Source: Candidatus Methylaffinis lahnbergensis (GTDB lineage: Bacteria; Pseudomonadota; Alphaproteobacteria; Rhizobiales; Beijerinckiaceae). Taken from it: DNA of 64,000 nt. The notes below the pieces were generated by a model, which saw nothing but the letters and a program-made list of their open reading frames with translations, was not told the origin of the DNA and made no database searches. Location: the NCBI GenBank assembly GCA_002890675.1, contig PEFW01000002.1, forward strand, positions 47,316 to 111,315, given 5' to 3'. Shown in pieces: positions 46,276 through 57,200 of this stretch (its first letter is position 1; each line of letters begins with the position of its first letter). The position numbers and the translations under genes are program-made.

Positions 46276-46386
46276 AGGTGAACTCCCACGGGCCGGCGAA
46301 TTGCCCTATGACGTGAAAAATATAGCCGCCCGCGGGCTCTGCTCTCCGGCAAGTCTGCATCGATCGGCGTCCGGCAAAAAAGGCGC

Positions 46387-46941
46387 GTGATGGTTCAATC
46401 GCCGTTTTTTAGAGAGGATAAAACCGTCTCCTTTGGCGAGTGGCTGGCGGCGTCCGAACAATTCACGGTTCTTTTCCGGGAGGGAATGGATGTGGTGAGC
46501 CGGGTTGCCACCTATCTCGACGGCGATGGCCGCGCGGAGGCGAAGCTCCTGCCGCGCCCGGCGGCGGTCGCCTATGCGGTCGAAAGCATGCGTTTGACGA
46601 CAAGGCTCATGCAAATTGCCTCCTGGCTGCTCCTCCAACGCGCCGTCAACGAAGGCGAACTGAGCCGCGCCGAGGCCGCCGCCGAAAAACGCAGGATTCG
46701 TTTGTCCGAGCAGGGCATCGTATCCAACAAGGATGTTCTCGCCCGCTTGCCGCCGCGTCTGCGCGACCTCATCGGGATATCGCTTCGCCTGCAGGCGCGC
46801 ATTATCCATCTCGATCTTCTGATCTATCAGTCGCGCGACGTGTGCGGCAAGGAGAGCCTGCCGCCAAGCCCGGTCGAAACCCAGATCGAGCAACTGCGCG
46901 CGGCGCTCGCAGCGAAGCGGGTACCGTCGCCGACAAGGTAA
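46387..46941 (+). CDS. rcdA: DUF1465 / RcdA-family protein (regulator of CtrA degradation)
   Basis: SFGEWLAASEQFTVLFREGMDVVSRVATYLDGDGR...MRLTTRLMQIASWLLLQRAVNEGELS. Confidence 0.87.
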   Translation: MMVQSPFFREDKTVSFGEWLAASEQFTVLFREGMDVVSRVATYLDGDGRAEAKLLPRPAAVAYAVESMRLTTRLMQIASWLLLQRAVNEGELSRAEAAAEKRRIRLSEQGIVSNKDVLARLPPRLRDLIGISLRLQARIIHLDLLIYQSRDVCGKESLPPSPVETQIEQLRAALAAKRVPSPTR

Positions 46942-47057
46942 AGGCACGTGCCCGTGGATTGGCGCGCGACGCGGAATTTGTGAGAGATACAGGGTCAAAC
47001 CGGGGCCAACGGGGACGCGCGCGGATATTTCTAGGCATTCGCGCCGCCAGAGGCGGA

Positions 47058-48728
47058 TTATTTCAAACTATCGCGCTGCCAGGACGCCATCGCGTCATCC
47101 AGGGCGCGCTGCCCCGAGGGTCCTTTTTCGAAGGTCAATTTCGCGATATGGCCATTGGCGAGAACCATCGGAACATCCAACCATTCGCGCGACCGCAGAA
47201 GATCGAGATTGGATGCCTCGGCGTGGCCGCGGGCAAAACCGACGAGGAAGGAATTTTCCATCACCGGCACCGTAATTCCCGTCAGCGACTCTCCCGTGGG
47301 GTTGTCTTCGCGGCGCATCTGCACCACGCTGATCTGCTTGATATTGCCCAAGGGGCTGTCTTGCGGCACGGCAAACACCAGCTTCATGGTATGCGACGCG
47401 GGCAATGTGCCGTCGAAATTTTTTTGAAGCATCATCGCCACTTGCAGCTTTTCTTCAGGTATGTCGATCTCGGCGCGAACCGCCATGCTTAGCGGCTCGT
47501 CCGGTCCATTGCTGACGTTATCGACCCGCCAGACGACGGTGCCACGAAAAGTTAATACCTTGGACGGCTCTTCCGGCGCCTCGACGAGGAGGGCGGCGCG
47601 GCGGGCGACGGGAATGGGAGGATTGGCGGGTCCGGAACCGCTTTTGGCGTCATCGTTGCGATCGGCGGTTGACGAAGGCCCACCGGCCAAGGCTGGCGCG
47701 GACCCGGGTGTCGCGGTGCCGGCGCCTATGCGGTCGGCGATCTTGCCGCCAGCGCCGGCCTCGCCCTGGGTCGATGGCGAAGGAGGTTGCGGGCGCAAAA
47801 GATCTTCGGGGCGATCACGCAGCTTATAGGCGGCGATCGCGACAAAGACGACGACGAGACCGACGATTCCACCGACGACCATAAGGCGCTTTGCGGGACC
47901 GGCATCTCGCGCGGGCCGAGGTGCGAAAGGATGTTGAGCTTCAAGCCGCGTTTTCGCCGCGGGTTCGGAACTATCAGGGCTCGGGTTTGATGTTTCCGGG
48001 GCAAACGCTTCATCGGCGGGCGCTTCCAGGCCAAGAACCTCCGGGAAGGCCGGTGCCGGGGCAAATGCACCGAAGTCGCGCCCGGCCGAAGCAGTTTGGT
48101 CGGGATAAGCGGTGCCTGTTGCCGGGGCTTGAGGCTCGTCCTGCGCAGCCGAGGGCTTCTCGGTTGTCCGCGCCGCCGGAGCCGGGTTGCGGACCGAAGG
48201 CGGCGTCGACCGCATAGGGTTGAAAGCCGGGCCGGACCGCGGCGTGCCGTCCGGCCGGGCGCCCGGGTTCACGGGCGGCCGCGGATCGCGCCGAATTTTG
48301 AGGGGTCGCGAAGGCGGCGGCGGTTGCGCGGCTGGAAGTGGATCCGGCGCGGATGAAGCGGGGTCGGGCGGATCTGGGTTCAGCGGATTGGGTTCAGGCA
48401 ACGGCGGGGCCGCGCTTGGCGCATTCGCGAGGGATGCACCGGCCGGACTCCCGGCCGTTGGCCGAAGGCCCGCGAGATCCGGTTCGGTCACGGGCTCGCC
48501 GCTTCCGGGACCCGGCCGCGACGCAATTTCCGTTTCAAGCCGGGCTACCGCCACTTCCAATGCTTGCGCTTCGCGCTCGATTGCCTCCTCCGGCACCGGC
48601 GGATCGAGACTGCGCAATTGGCCGAAAAGCGCCCCGCGCGCCCGCTCATAAATGGCGTGACGTGATTCGGCCGTCGAATCCGGTAGGCCCGCGACGGCCT
48701 TGGCGAGCACCGGGTAATAGTCAGCCAT
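47058..48728 (-). CDS. hypothetical membrane protein with Pro-rich region
   Basis: MADYYPVLAKAVAGLPDSTAESRHAIYERARGALFGQLRSLDPPVPEEAIEREAQALE start, Pro-rich linker, TM LMVVGGIVGLVVVFVAIAAYKL; adjacent to purA. Confidence 0.8.
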   Translation of the reverse strand: MADYYPVLAKAVAGLPDSTAESRHAIYERARGALFGQLRSLDPPVPEEAIEREAQALEVAVARLETEIASRPGPGSGEPVTEPDLAGLRPTAGSPAGASLANAPSAAPPLPEPNPLNPDPPDPASSAPDPLPAAQPPPPSRPLKIRRDPRPPVNPGARPDGTPRSGPAFNPMRSTPPSVRNPAPAARTTEKPSAAQDEPQAPATGTAYPDQTASAGRDFGAFAPAPAFPEVLGLEAPADEAFAPETSNPSPDSSEPAAKTRLEAQHPFAPRPARDAGPAKRLMVVGGIVGLVVVFVAIAAYKLRDRPEDLLRPQPPSPSTQGEAGAGGKIADRIGAGTATPGSAPALAGGPSSTADRNDDAKSGSGPANPPIPVARRAALLVEAPEEPSKVLTFRGTVVWRVDNVSNGPDEPLSMAVRAEIDIPEEKLQVAMMLQKNFDGTLPASHTMKLVFAVPQDSPLGNIKQISVVQMRREDNPTGESLTGITVPVMENSFLVGFARGHAEASNLDLLRSREWLDVPMVLANGHIAKLTFEKGPSGQRALDDAMASWQRDSLK

Positions 48729-48785
48729 CTCGTGTTGAGAGCATTTGATCGGCCTTCCGTCAATCCCGCCGCGGAAATTTGCCAA

Positions 48786-50081
48786 TCAATCGCGGAAGGG
48801 ATTGTGAACAAGGATTGTATCGGCACGCTCGGGGCTGGTCGAGAGAAGCGTGACCGGGGCCTCGATCAATTCCTCGATGCGGCGGACATATTTGATCGCC
48901 TGCGCCGGAAGCGCCGCCCAGGAGCGGGCGCCGGCCGTCGTGTCCTTCCACCCCTCGATTATCTCGTAGATCGGAGCGACTCTCGCCTGCGCCGCCTGGC
49001 TTGCCGGCAATCTGCCGATGCGCTGGTCATCGAGATGATAGCCGACGCAGACCTTGATTTCCTCGAAGCCGTCAAGAATATCGAGTTTTGTCAAGGCAAT
49101 GCCGTCTATCCCCGAGGTTTTTACCGCCTGTCGCACGAGCACCGCGTCGAACCAGCCGCACCGCCTGCGCCGCCCCGTGTTGGTTCCGAATTCGTGCCCC
49201 CTGTCGCCGATCCGCTCGCCAATGGCATCGTGGAGCTCGGCCGGGAATGGTCCGCCGCCGACCCGCGTCGTATAGGCCTTGGCGATCCCCAGCACATAGC
49301 CGATCGCCTTTGGGCCGAGGCCAGACCCCGTGGCGGCATTGGCGGCGACCGTATTCGACGAGGTCACAAAGGGGTAAGTGCCGTGATCGACATCGAGCAT
49401 CGCGCCTTGTGCGCCTTCGAACAAAATGCGCTTGCCCGCGCGCCGGGCGGTCTCCAGCAACTCCCAGGTCGCATCCATGAAGGGCAGAATTTTGGCCGCG
49501 ACGCAATCGAGTTCGGCGCGAATGGCCTTTGCCGTGACAGGTTCGAGCCCAAGCCCGCGGCGGAGCGGCTCGTGATGGGCAAGCAGGCGGGCGATTTTTT
49601 GATCCAAACTGTCCGGCTCGGCCAAGTCCATGAGCCGGATCGCGCGGCGTCCCACTTTGTCTTCGTAGGCTGGCCCGATGCCTCGTTTGGTGGTTCCGAT
49701 CTTCACCGCCTCGACATTTGCGGATTCGCGATGGGCGTCGAGTTCGCGGTGCAGGCTAAGGATCAGCGTCACGTTTTCGGCGATCCTCAGATTTCTGGGG
49801 GAGACCTCGATGCCCTGGGTTGCGAGCTTGGCGATTTCGTCCACCAAATGATGCGGATCGAGGACGACACCATTGCCGATGATCGAGAGTTTTCCGGGCC
49901 GCACGATGCCAGAGGGCAACAGCGTGAGCTTATAGACATTGTTGTCGATGACGAGGGTATGCCCGGCATTGTGGCCGCCCTGGAAGCGCACCACGATGTC
50001 GGCCTCGAGCGACAGCCAATCGACGATCTTGCCTTTGCCCTCGTCGCCCCATTGGGCGCCGACCACCACCACATTCGCCAT
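48786..50081 (-). CDS. purA: adenylosuccinate synthase
   Basis: [45 protein letters not shown]. Confidence 0.97.
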   Translation of the reverse strand: MANVVVVGAQWGDEGKGKIVDWLSLEADIVVRFQGGHNAGHTLVIDNNVYKLTLLPSGIVRPGKLSIIGNGVVLDPHHLVDEIAKLATQGIEVSPRNLRIAENVTLILSLHRELDAHRESANVEAVKIGTTKRGIGPAYEDKVGRRAIRLMDLAEPDSLDQKIARLLAHHEPLRRGLGLEPVTAKAIRAELDCVAAKILPFMDATWELLETARRAGKRILFEGAQGAMLDVDHGTYPFVTSSNTVAANAATGSGLGPKAIGYVLGIAKAYTTRVGGGPFPAELHDAIGERIGDRGHEFGTNTGRRRRCGWFDAVLVRQAVKTSGIDGIALTKLDILDGFEEIKVCVGYHLDDQRIGRLPASQAAQARVAPIYEIIEGWKDTTAGARSWAALPAQAIKYVRRIEELIEAPVTLLSTSPERADTILVHNPFRD

Positions 50082-50134
50082 CGAACTTATCGCTTTTCGC
50101 CGCGATCTCTTCTGAAAGAGCCGCCAAAAATAAG

Positions 50135-50167
50135 CCCGGCGCAAACTGGCTGCACCGGGTCCATTGC
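50135..50167. repeat. 33-nt repeat copy L1, hairpin-forming
   Basis: cccggcgcaaactggctgcaccgggtccattgc, identical to 54122-54154; CCCGGCGCA/TGCACCGGG stem. Confidence 0.9.
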
Positions 50168-50253
50168 GGGGAGGGGGTACACGTTTGAGTAGCCGGAGTA
50201 AAGCTTTGTCCGCTGGGTGGGGGGGTGGATCAGTTTTGGGATGCGCCCTGGAA

Positions 50254-50274
50254 CCGAACAGCGGCGCTGTTCGG
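50254..50274. other. perfect 9-bp stem-loop
   Basis: CCGAACAGC-ggc-GCTGTTCGG, just past the stop of the minus-strand ORF ending at 50288. Confidence 0.6.
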
Positions 50275-50287
50275 CGTTCAGGTTGCT

Positions 50288-51172
50288 CTAGGGCTTGCGC
50301 TCTGGCGGTGGAGTTGGGAGAGGTATCTTGAGCTGTCGGATAGCATTCTTATGCCTCTCCTGTAGTTGAATGGTATGAATGCCAGTGGTGCGGGAATCCG
50401 GGGAGAAAATAATCGCAAACATCTTGCTATCGGGGCTGCCCCAGTCAGCTAGGGCAGCCCCCGCAAAAACCTCGCCCGTTGGGACCTGTTCAAGAATGTG
50501 GAATTCGAGAGGGCGCTTCCTTCTCTGCCATTGCAGCCGCCCCGAAATGGTAACAGAGTCAATGAGAACCAAGCCAGTGTCAAACTTGAGAAAGACTTGG
50601 TCTTGAACAACTCCAAGTGTGTGAGTATGCGGCCAAGCCGGGCTAGCTTCGAATTCATCATTGCCTGCCACGGGCTCGGCGGGGAATGTGCGAGTGATAG
50701 TTTGAGCCGGCTCCAGGCCGAAGAGTATTTGGGTTGACCGGTATAGAAGAGCATCCATAAACTTAGCCCAGTTTGGGAACTCTTTGTGGGCATGGCCATC
50801 CGATGCGAAGAGCGGCGTAGAATCCTCGCACCCGAAAGAGGGCGGTCCGCCCGGCGCAAAAATACTTGGCCGCCAGTCCAGCCAGTACAAGAGATTGCTA
50901 TCGAAACGGCGCAGAAACTCGTCAGGCCGTCCCACGCCCTTGAACTCTGGGAACTGGTCGGCTATCGGCTGGGTCCACGGTTTCAAGACAAAAAGCTGAA
51001 CATCGTGCGCCGCAGCTTTCGCGATCGCGCCATCCGTGAAACTGGAAGCTGAGACTATGGCACGATGGGTAACCGTCGGCATATCCCGGAGCTTTATACA
51101 GAGCTGTTCGACAGTGGCCACATCCAAGGGCGCTCCCTCGCGTTTGACCTCATAGGCTTTAAAGGCGCGCAC
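50288..51172 (-). CDS. restriction-endonuclease-like / hypothetical protein, probably 5'-truncated
   Basis: [61 protein letters not shown] resembles an Mrr-type nuclease fold; coding-like sequence continues upstream of the GTG without a start codon. Confidence 0.55.
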   Translation of the reverse strand: MRAFKAYEVKREGAPLDVATVEQLCIKLRDMPTVTHRAIVSASSFTDGAIAKAAAHDVQLFVLKPWTQPIADQFPEFKGVGRPDEFLRRFDSNLLYWLDWRPSIFAPGGPPSFGCEDSTPLFASDGHAHKEFPNWAKFMDALLYRSTQILFGLEPAQTITRTFPAEPVAGNDEFEASPAWPHTHTLGVVQDQVFLKFDTGLVLIDSVTISGRLQWQRRKRPLEFHILEQVPTGEVFAGAALADWGSPDSKMFAIIFSPDSRTTGIHTIQLQERHKNAIRQLKIPLPTPPPERKP

Positions 51173-51578
51173 CGTTCCGTCTGCCTCGTGCAGTGTGACG
51201 GTGACGTCTACATCCCTAGGCTTGTTTGCCGCAACATCCTGAACGAGGTCCCCAACGGTAACTGAACTAGCATTGGCGTCAGCATGGATGAACTAGCCCT
51301 AGCACTGGTTAGACAGATTCGTTTAAGATGCGGGAAACCCGGTCTGGGGCCCTATAACCCGCCGTTGACGCGCCGCGCGCGACTCCGAAAATCCATTCAG
51401 AATCTAGTTTTTACCTCTCATGCGCTTGTTACAACGGCGCCTTACACCGACGTTCGACGATTACTCTAGCTTGCCAAATAAACTTATGCGATTCTGTTTC
51501 GTGGTCAATCGGGCGACTTTGGCAGCTTCTGGCGCAACGCTGACCAAATTCGAATCGGCCGCAACCGCCCGCTTTCCG

Positions 51579-51610
51579 GCCTTGTAACGGGCCGTTGGCT
51601 GGGTAGTAGG
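51579..51610. repeat. diverged repeat copy R1
   Basis: gccttgtaacgggccgttggctgggtagtagg, 25/32 matches to 58270-58301. Confidence 0.5.
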
Positions 51611-51687
51611 GCGGCAATACTGGTCATTGATGTACTACGGCACGCCGTCGGGGCATCGGGCGGCCGTGTCGAGGCTCAGCGCGCGGC

Positions 51688-52905
51688 TCAGTTTGTCATT
51701 TGAATGATATCACGCACCATGGGGTAGACTTCGTTGTTCCAGCGCCGGCCACTGAAGACGCCGTAGTGGCCAACCCCCGTCTGCACGTGGTGCATCTTCA
51801 TATATTGCCGCAATCCCGTGCAAAGGTCCTGCGCGGCGAGGGTTTGGCCGAGGCCGCAAATATCGTCCCGCTCGCCTTCGACGGTCAACAGCGCGGTGCG
51901 CTTGATGGCGCCGGGATTGACCGGGCGGCCATGCACTTCGAGCTTGCCGAGGGGCAGAGTGTGGTCCTGGAATATCAGTTTCACCGTTTCGAGATAGAAC
52001 TCGGCTGGCAAGTCCATGACTGCGAAATATTCCTCATAGAATGCCTGGATAAACTGGAATTTCGACCGATCGCCGGCCGCGCGCGCCTCCATCATATCGT
52101 TGAAGGAGCGCATATGGCGTTCGAGATTCATGCTCATGAACGCCGCGAGCTGCATGAAGCCCGGATAGACTTGCCGCGTGGCGCCCTTATAACCGCGGGG
52201 AACTTTGGCGATCAAATTCTGCTCGAACCAATCGAGCGGTCGTTGAACGGCCAACTTGTTGACCTTGGTCGGGTTGATGCGTGTATCAATCGGCCCGGCC
52301 ATCAAGGTCATGCTGCGGGGCTGCGCCGCATCGCCATCTTCCGCCATCAACGCCGCGGCGGCGAGGACGGGGACGCAGGGCTGGCAGACGGCGACGACGT
52401 GGGACCCGGCCCCCATCACCCGCAGGAATTCAATCAAATGGTCAACGAAGGCGCTAAAATCGAAGCCGCCATCCGCGAGGGGCACATCGCGAACGTTATG
52501 CCAGTCGGTGATGTAGACGTCGTGGCCGGTCAACATTGTTTTGACCGTCGCGCGCAACAAAGTCGCGAAATGACCCGACATGGGAGCCACCAAGAGAACC
52601 CGTGGCTGTGCCGCCCCGGTTGCCTTCTTGAAGTGAAGCAGCGTGGCGAAGGGCGTGGAATAGACCGCCTCTTCCGTCACCGGAACGAGACAATTGCCGT
52701 CCGCGACGGATTCGATCTCAAAAGGGAGTCGGGAATGGATCACGGTCAGATTGGCGAAGGTTTCCAGGACTCCAGCGAACCTACGGAGTGGCCAATCCTG
52801 CCCCAGCCGAGGCCAAGGCAAGCGCAACGCCGATCCGGCGGCAGCGGCGAGCGGCCGCACCTGATCGAGGAAATTCGCCTGTGTTCGATAGGCTTGATAG
52901 ATCAT
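51688..52905 (-). CDS. phaZ: intracellular polyhydroxyalkanoate depolymerase
   Basis: MIYQAYRTQANFLDQVRPLA...VLLVAPMSGHFATLLRATVKTMLTGHDVYITDWHNVRDVPLADGGFDFSAFVDHLIEFL. Confidence 0.94.
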   Translation of the reverse strand: MIYQAYRTQANFLDQVRPLAAAAGSALRLPWPRLGQDWPLRRFAGVLETFANLTVIHSRLPFEIESVADGNCLVPVTEEAVYSTPFATLLHFKKATGAAQPRVLLVAPMSGHFATLLRATVKTMLTGHDVYITDWHNVRDVPLADGGFDFSAFVDHLIEFLRVMGAGSHVVAVCQPCVPVLAAAALMAEDGDAAQPRSMTLMAGPIDTRINPTKVNKLAVQRPLDWFEQNLIAKVPRGYKGATRQVYPGFMQLAAFMSMNLERHMRSFNDMMEARAAGDRSKFQFIQAFYEEYFAVMDLPAEFYLETVKLIFQDHTLPLGKLEVHGRPVNPGAIKRTALLTVEGERDDICGLGQTLAAQDLCTGLRQYMKMHHVQTGVGHYGVFSGRRWNNEVYPMVRDIIQMTN

Positions 52906-53096
52906 TGAAGGCACATCATCATGACAGGAGGAAAATTCACATAACGCGCGGCGTCCTTGCGCGGGAAGGTTATTATTTAGCTGCGGGATCATTGCGTGAG
53001 GGCCGGCATGCGTTATGCTCTGGTTTTCGCTGGGCTGCGAGGGTTATTCCGGTTCACTAGCCAGCCAAGATTACGCTTACCGGTGGAGAAGGGGCA

Positions 53097-53750
53097 TTGG
53101 ATGACGCAACGCTCACGATCAGCAGCAAGAACTATTCCTCATGGGCGCTTCGCGGCTGGTTGATGACCAAATTTTCGGGGCTTCCTTTCTCTGAAAAGGT
53201 CATTTCGCCAGACGACCCCGCGATGCGCGCCGAACTATTGCTTTTGTCCTCCTCCTTCCTGGTGCCCTGCCTGAGCCACAACGGAATTAAGGTGTGGGAC
53301 ACGCTGGCGATCGGCGAGTATCTAAACGAGATCGAACCCGCGGCGCTTTTGCTACCGGCGGACCGCGCGAAGCGGTCCCTTTGCCGCTCGATTAGTGGGG
53401 AGATGCACTCGGGCTTTGGTCCCATGCGCTCGGCCCTACCGATGAACCTCAAGGGCGACTTCCCCAACTTCAAAGTCTGGACTCGCGCCCAAGGCGATAT
53501 CGACCGGATTACCGGGATCTGGCGGGAGTGCCTCCATCTTTACGGCGGGCCATTTCTGTTGGGCGAGCGCTCGATGGCCGACGCAATGTATGCTCCCGTG
53601 GTGACGCGGTTCCTCACATATCACGTCAAATTGGACGATATATGCAGCGCCTATTGCGAGACGATCATGGCCTTACCTGAGATGATCGAGTGGATCGGCG
53701 CGGCAAAGCAGGAACCCGAGAACGTAGAAGAACTCGAGGTCGAATTTTGA
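53097..53750 (+). CDS. glutathione S-transferase family protein
   Basis: LTISSKNYSSWALRGWLMTKFSGLPFSEKVISPDD, VWDTLAIGEYLNEI; TTG start. Confidence 0.88.
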   Translation: MDDATLTISSKNYSSWALRGWLMTKFSGLPFSEKVISPDDPAMRAELLLLSSSFLVPCLSHNGIKVWDTLAIGEYLNEIEPAALLLPADRAKRSLCRSISGEMHSGFGPMRSALPMNLKGDFPNFKVWTRAQGDIDRITGIWRECLHLYGGPFLLGERSMADAMYAPVVTRFLTYHVKLDDICSAYCETIMALPEMIEWIGAAKQEPENVEELEVEF

Positions 53751-53944
53751 GCATCATGCCGCCAATTTCACCTCGCATCCGGCATTTTCCGCCTATCGCC
53801 GATGCACGTGCGCGCCGCGCCTCTCATGCTCGAGATGAAATGAGCGGGAAAACGTCAATGATCTAATTCTCACTCGATCTGTCCCGCCGATCATTTTATC
53901 CGCGTCAAGCGGGAAAGTTATCCGTATTCCGAAGGAGGATGACA

Positions 53945-54208
53945 ATGGAAGCTGCAAAACCGTGACAACCAGCTGAAACCACATTCTTGCATGTCAAGGC
54001 AGGTGCCACCGGGTTTAAATCCGACGGCCTTCGCGATTTCTTCCTTTATCGAGATCTTGGCATCGCCAAAGCCACGGGCGGCAAAGTCATTGCGACGCTG
54101 GTCAGGGCCAACAAGCCAAAACCCGGCGCAAACTGGCTGCACCGGGTCCATTGCTGGGAAGAGGTAATCCCTCTGGCGTTCAAAGTCAAAGGGTTGTCTA
54201 CCGGTTGA
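53945..54208 (+). pseudogene. truncated cupin-domain gene with in-frame stop
   Basis: MEAAKP*QPAETTFLHVKAGATGFKSDGLRDFFLYRDLGIAKATGGKVIATLVRANKP, then runs into repeat L2 instead of the cupin histidine motif. Confidence 0.65.
54122..54154. repeat. 33-nt repeat copy L2, hairpin-forming
   Basis: cccggcgcaaactggctgcaccgggtccattgc, identical to 50135-50167. Confidence 0.9.
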
Positions 54209-54268
54209 AGAGCAGTTTTGGATAGGCCCACATTTTGCTCAAAGTGAACTTTGAGCCGGAGGCACCCT

Positions 54269-57200
54269 TTAAAGGCCGGTAAGCGTGCCGTTCTCGATAA
54301 GAGCTACCCAACCGGCACTGCTCAATGGGAAAAGCAACGCCTTGACCAGAGGTTGCTGAGAGAGAGGACCAAACGCGCCTCTGTTGAGTTGAGCAACCTG
54401 GGCCAACAGCGTTTCCAGCTGCTCCGCTAAGCGAGGGTTACTCTCTGCGTCTTTGGCGCGAATGATTCCTTCCGTCAAATTTTGCTTGGCGAGGTCCCGT
54501 GTGGCCCTCGCCACCCACCACAGCATGATGGCGCAGCTGAAAACAAGAGTTAGACTGATCGCCTGCGAGATGAGAATCGTCAAACTCGGGGCGTAATTGG
54601 CGAAGATGGTGCTCCGGGAAACAATCGCCAAGGCAATCAGTACAAAGGGAAAATAGATCAGCGAGCCGATGCACTTCGTCCGCTTCGCCACAAAGTCGAG
54701 GTCGAACCAATCATGGACAAGTTTGGCTTGCAAACGCAAACGGCCATCGTAGACTGCTAGAGTTGCCTGCGGCCATAGCGACTGGGCGCGGCGCAGCTTG
54801 CTGACAAAGAGCAGGCAAGACAAAGTCGCGTCGAAGACAACAAAAGTCAGAAAAAGCATCAGCAGGACGTCGATATAAGTTGTCCAAAAGGAAAAGTCGA
54901 TAGCTCGAACGCCTCGCGCCGAGTACATCAGCATACCAAATATTGGACTGAGGACGTATCTGACGAATACAATCATGAGTGCAGTGCAAAGAGCCGCACG
55001 GACGCATCGCGGCCAGATTCGCTCACGACCAACGTAGGTCCGCCAGGCGGCGGCTTCAACGTTGAGGGCCTCATTCCGAGCCGTCCCATTGTTATGGCGG
55101 AAAGTGTGAAACAGGCTCCTGAGCAATTTCCAGAACGTGAAAATGTCCCCTTGAATGCGAATGCCCGTGAGCTGTCTCCACCAAGGCTCTGGCTTTGGCG
55201 TCAGTTCCATTTCCCGAGCAATCTCCTCAAGGTTCTTACAGAGACCGCCAACTATGCGCAGGAGGAAATAGATGGAGAGAATAATTCCAAGACCGCGCAG
55301 CAAAACGGTGGGCCAGACACTGACGCCGTCCGCTATCGCAATCGGCTCGCCCTTCCCGTTTTCGGTTAGATATTGCGCAATCGGCTCCCAATTTATGCAA
55401 ATCCATGAGCCCACCCCGAGGCCGAGGATGAGAAGGAAAACCTCGAGGAAAGCGTGTTCTCGAACGTAGCGAGAGCAGAGTAACACTCCCAAGCCGAGGA
55501 CAGCGCCCAAGGCAAGACCGGTGGGTAAGTGTTTGCGGCTATCTTCTCCAAGTATCGGAAACGGTTTTTCGATCATTTTCGGATCGTCTGGGCTAGAAAG
55601 GTTTTTCAATTCATTAAGATCCACCGGCTGGATATAGCTGCAGTTTGTCACGTCATCGCCGTTCCAGCAGGGCTTCGGATCGGACGGATTGTCCGTGTTT
55701 TGCTTAACATCGATCGGTTGGCCGAAGCCACAATTGATCCCGTCGGCGCCTTTCAAGCATGGCGATGCCGAACGTCCTTCTGCCAAGGCGGTGGCTTTGG
55801 CAACCAACGGATTGTTCTCGTGTTGTGGCGGATGGCCCTTGTGTTTTGGGCCGCGAGTCTCTCTTGAAGAAGAAGGTTGCGGCGCCCAGGCAAACTGCAC
55901 TATCTCCCCGTTTCGCTTGACCTCGAACAGGCGCGGAACGAGAAGCTGGCTGGCTAGGTCAGTTCCGGAATCGTTCGGCGTTTCCAGACTTTTGGGCAGA
56001 TGATCTACTGCAAGCTGCGTGGCAAGAAATGCCGAAGCCTGACCTGTGTCGCGGAAAAATGGTATGTCGCCTTGCAACCATTCGCTCAAATTTGGACCAA
56101 AGCTCGACGAGATTATGAGATTGCGCGTAAAGGGAAGCTCGCTCTTGATCGTGAAAGCTTCGTCAAAATCGGTGGTGAAAAACAGCGCTTCGGGGAACTC
56201 AGGCCGCAACGCCCGCAGGATCAGCAATTTGTCAAACACATCGCCGCCAAGGATACCGATCGCTTTTATTTTCTTTTCCTGTCCTTCTTCATGCGTTTGT
56301 TTCCCGAGGTCGTGGTCGACCTTATGGAGTTGCGCGCTGATCCGCCGCAGATAATCGTATTGGCTCTCTCCAATCGGACGCTCAAGGCTCTGAGTATCGT
56401 TTTCGATCTTGAAAAAATCTGGCGCGCCGCCTGCTTTTGTTCCCGCAGTTGTGGATTTCTCTTGCTTCGTGTCCTCCTTGCCCGCGCTCGAAGGCAGAAG
56501 GCCATCGAGACCCCTGAGATAGGTGAATTTGTGAATCGAGATTGGATCATCGGGAGCGAATGCGCGCTCGACTGCTTGCGGGAGTGTCTGGCCGTAAAGC
56601 GTGTCCCATTCCGAGATCAACGCGATATGATCAGAAGCAGGGTCGATCCGTCGAAGCGAAAGTTCGTCACGAATACCATCGGCCAGCGTGTCTTCGGTCG
56701 CTATTGTTCTCTGCAAATGAATCCCACGCTTCTCGAAAAAGTCTTGAAGTGAACCGCACGAATTGTGCAATTTGCCGAACAGGTATTCATCTGGCGCGCT
56801 CGCGAGATATGCGTAAAACTTTACGTCTTCCAGATTTCTCCAATGACTTGTAGTGTCGCTGCAAGTGGAGCCGTTTTGTGTCGCTTCGTTCACCATTTCA
56901 TGAAGCATATCCGATGAAGATGGACCTATAAATTTGACGGCCAGGTTTTGATCGCGATTTAGTAAGCCCGCCAACGAGTTCAGCGCTGTCAGCGGCTGGC
57001 GCATCAGAACGTCCTCTTTTAGCCAAAGGACCAGGACGCTATCTGGCGAATCGTTATCGTTGGCCTCACGCGGGTCCGAAACCCTCTTGAGCCGTTCGTA
57101 GGGAACGATAGCGGGTTCCGCCGATGCAAACTCGGGCGGGAGCAGAACATATTGCAAGCTCAAACCGGACAATATACCAAATAGCGGCAGTTTTGACGCC

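Noticed and set aside
46306-46998. 230-aa minus-strand ORF opposite rcdA
   Set aside because: Overlaps rcdA entirely; composition of a shadow ORF.
51700-52908. 402-aa plus-strand ORF opposite phaZ
   Set aside because: Antisense shadow of a clearly recognised PHA depolymerase.
54238-54255. ctcaaagtgaactttgag hairpin as terminator of the 1168-aa gene
   Set aside because: 7-bp stem lies after the stop codon but lacks a T-rich tail on the minus strand; not called as a terminator.
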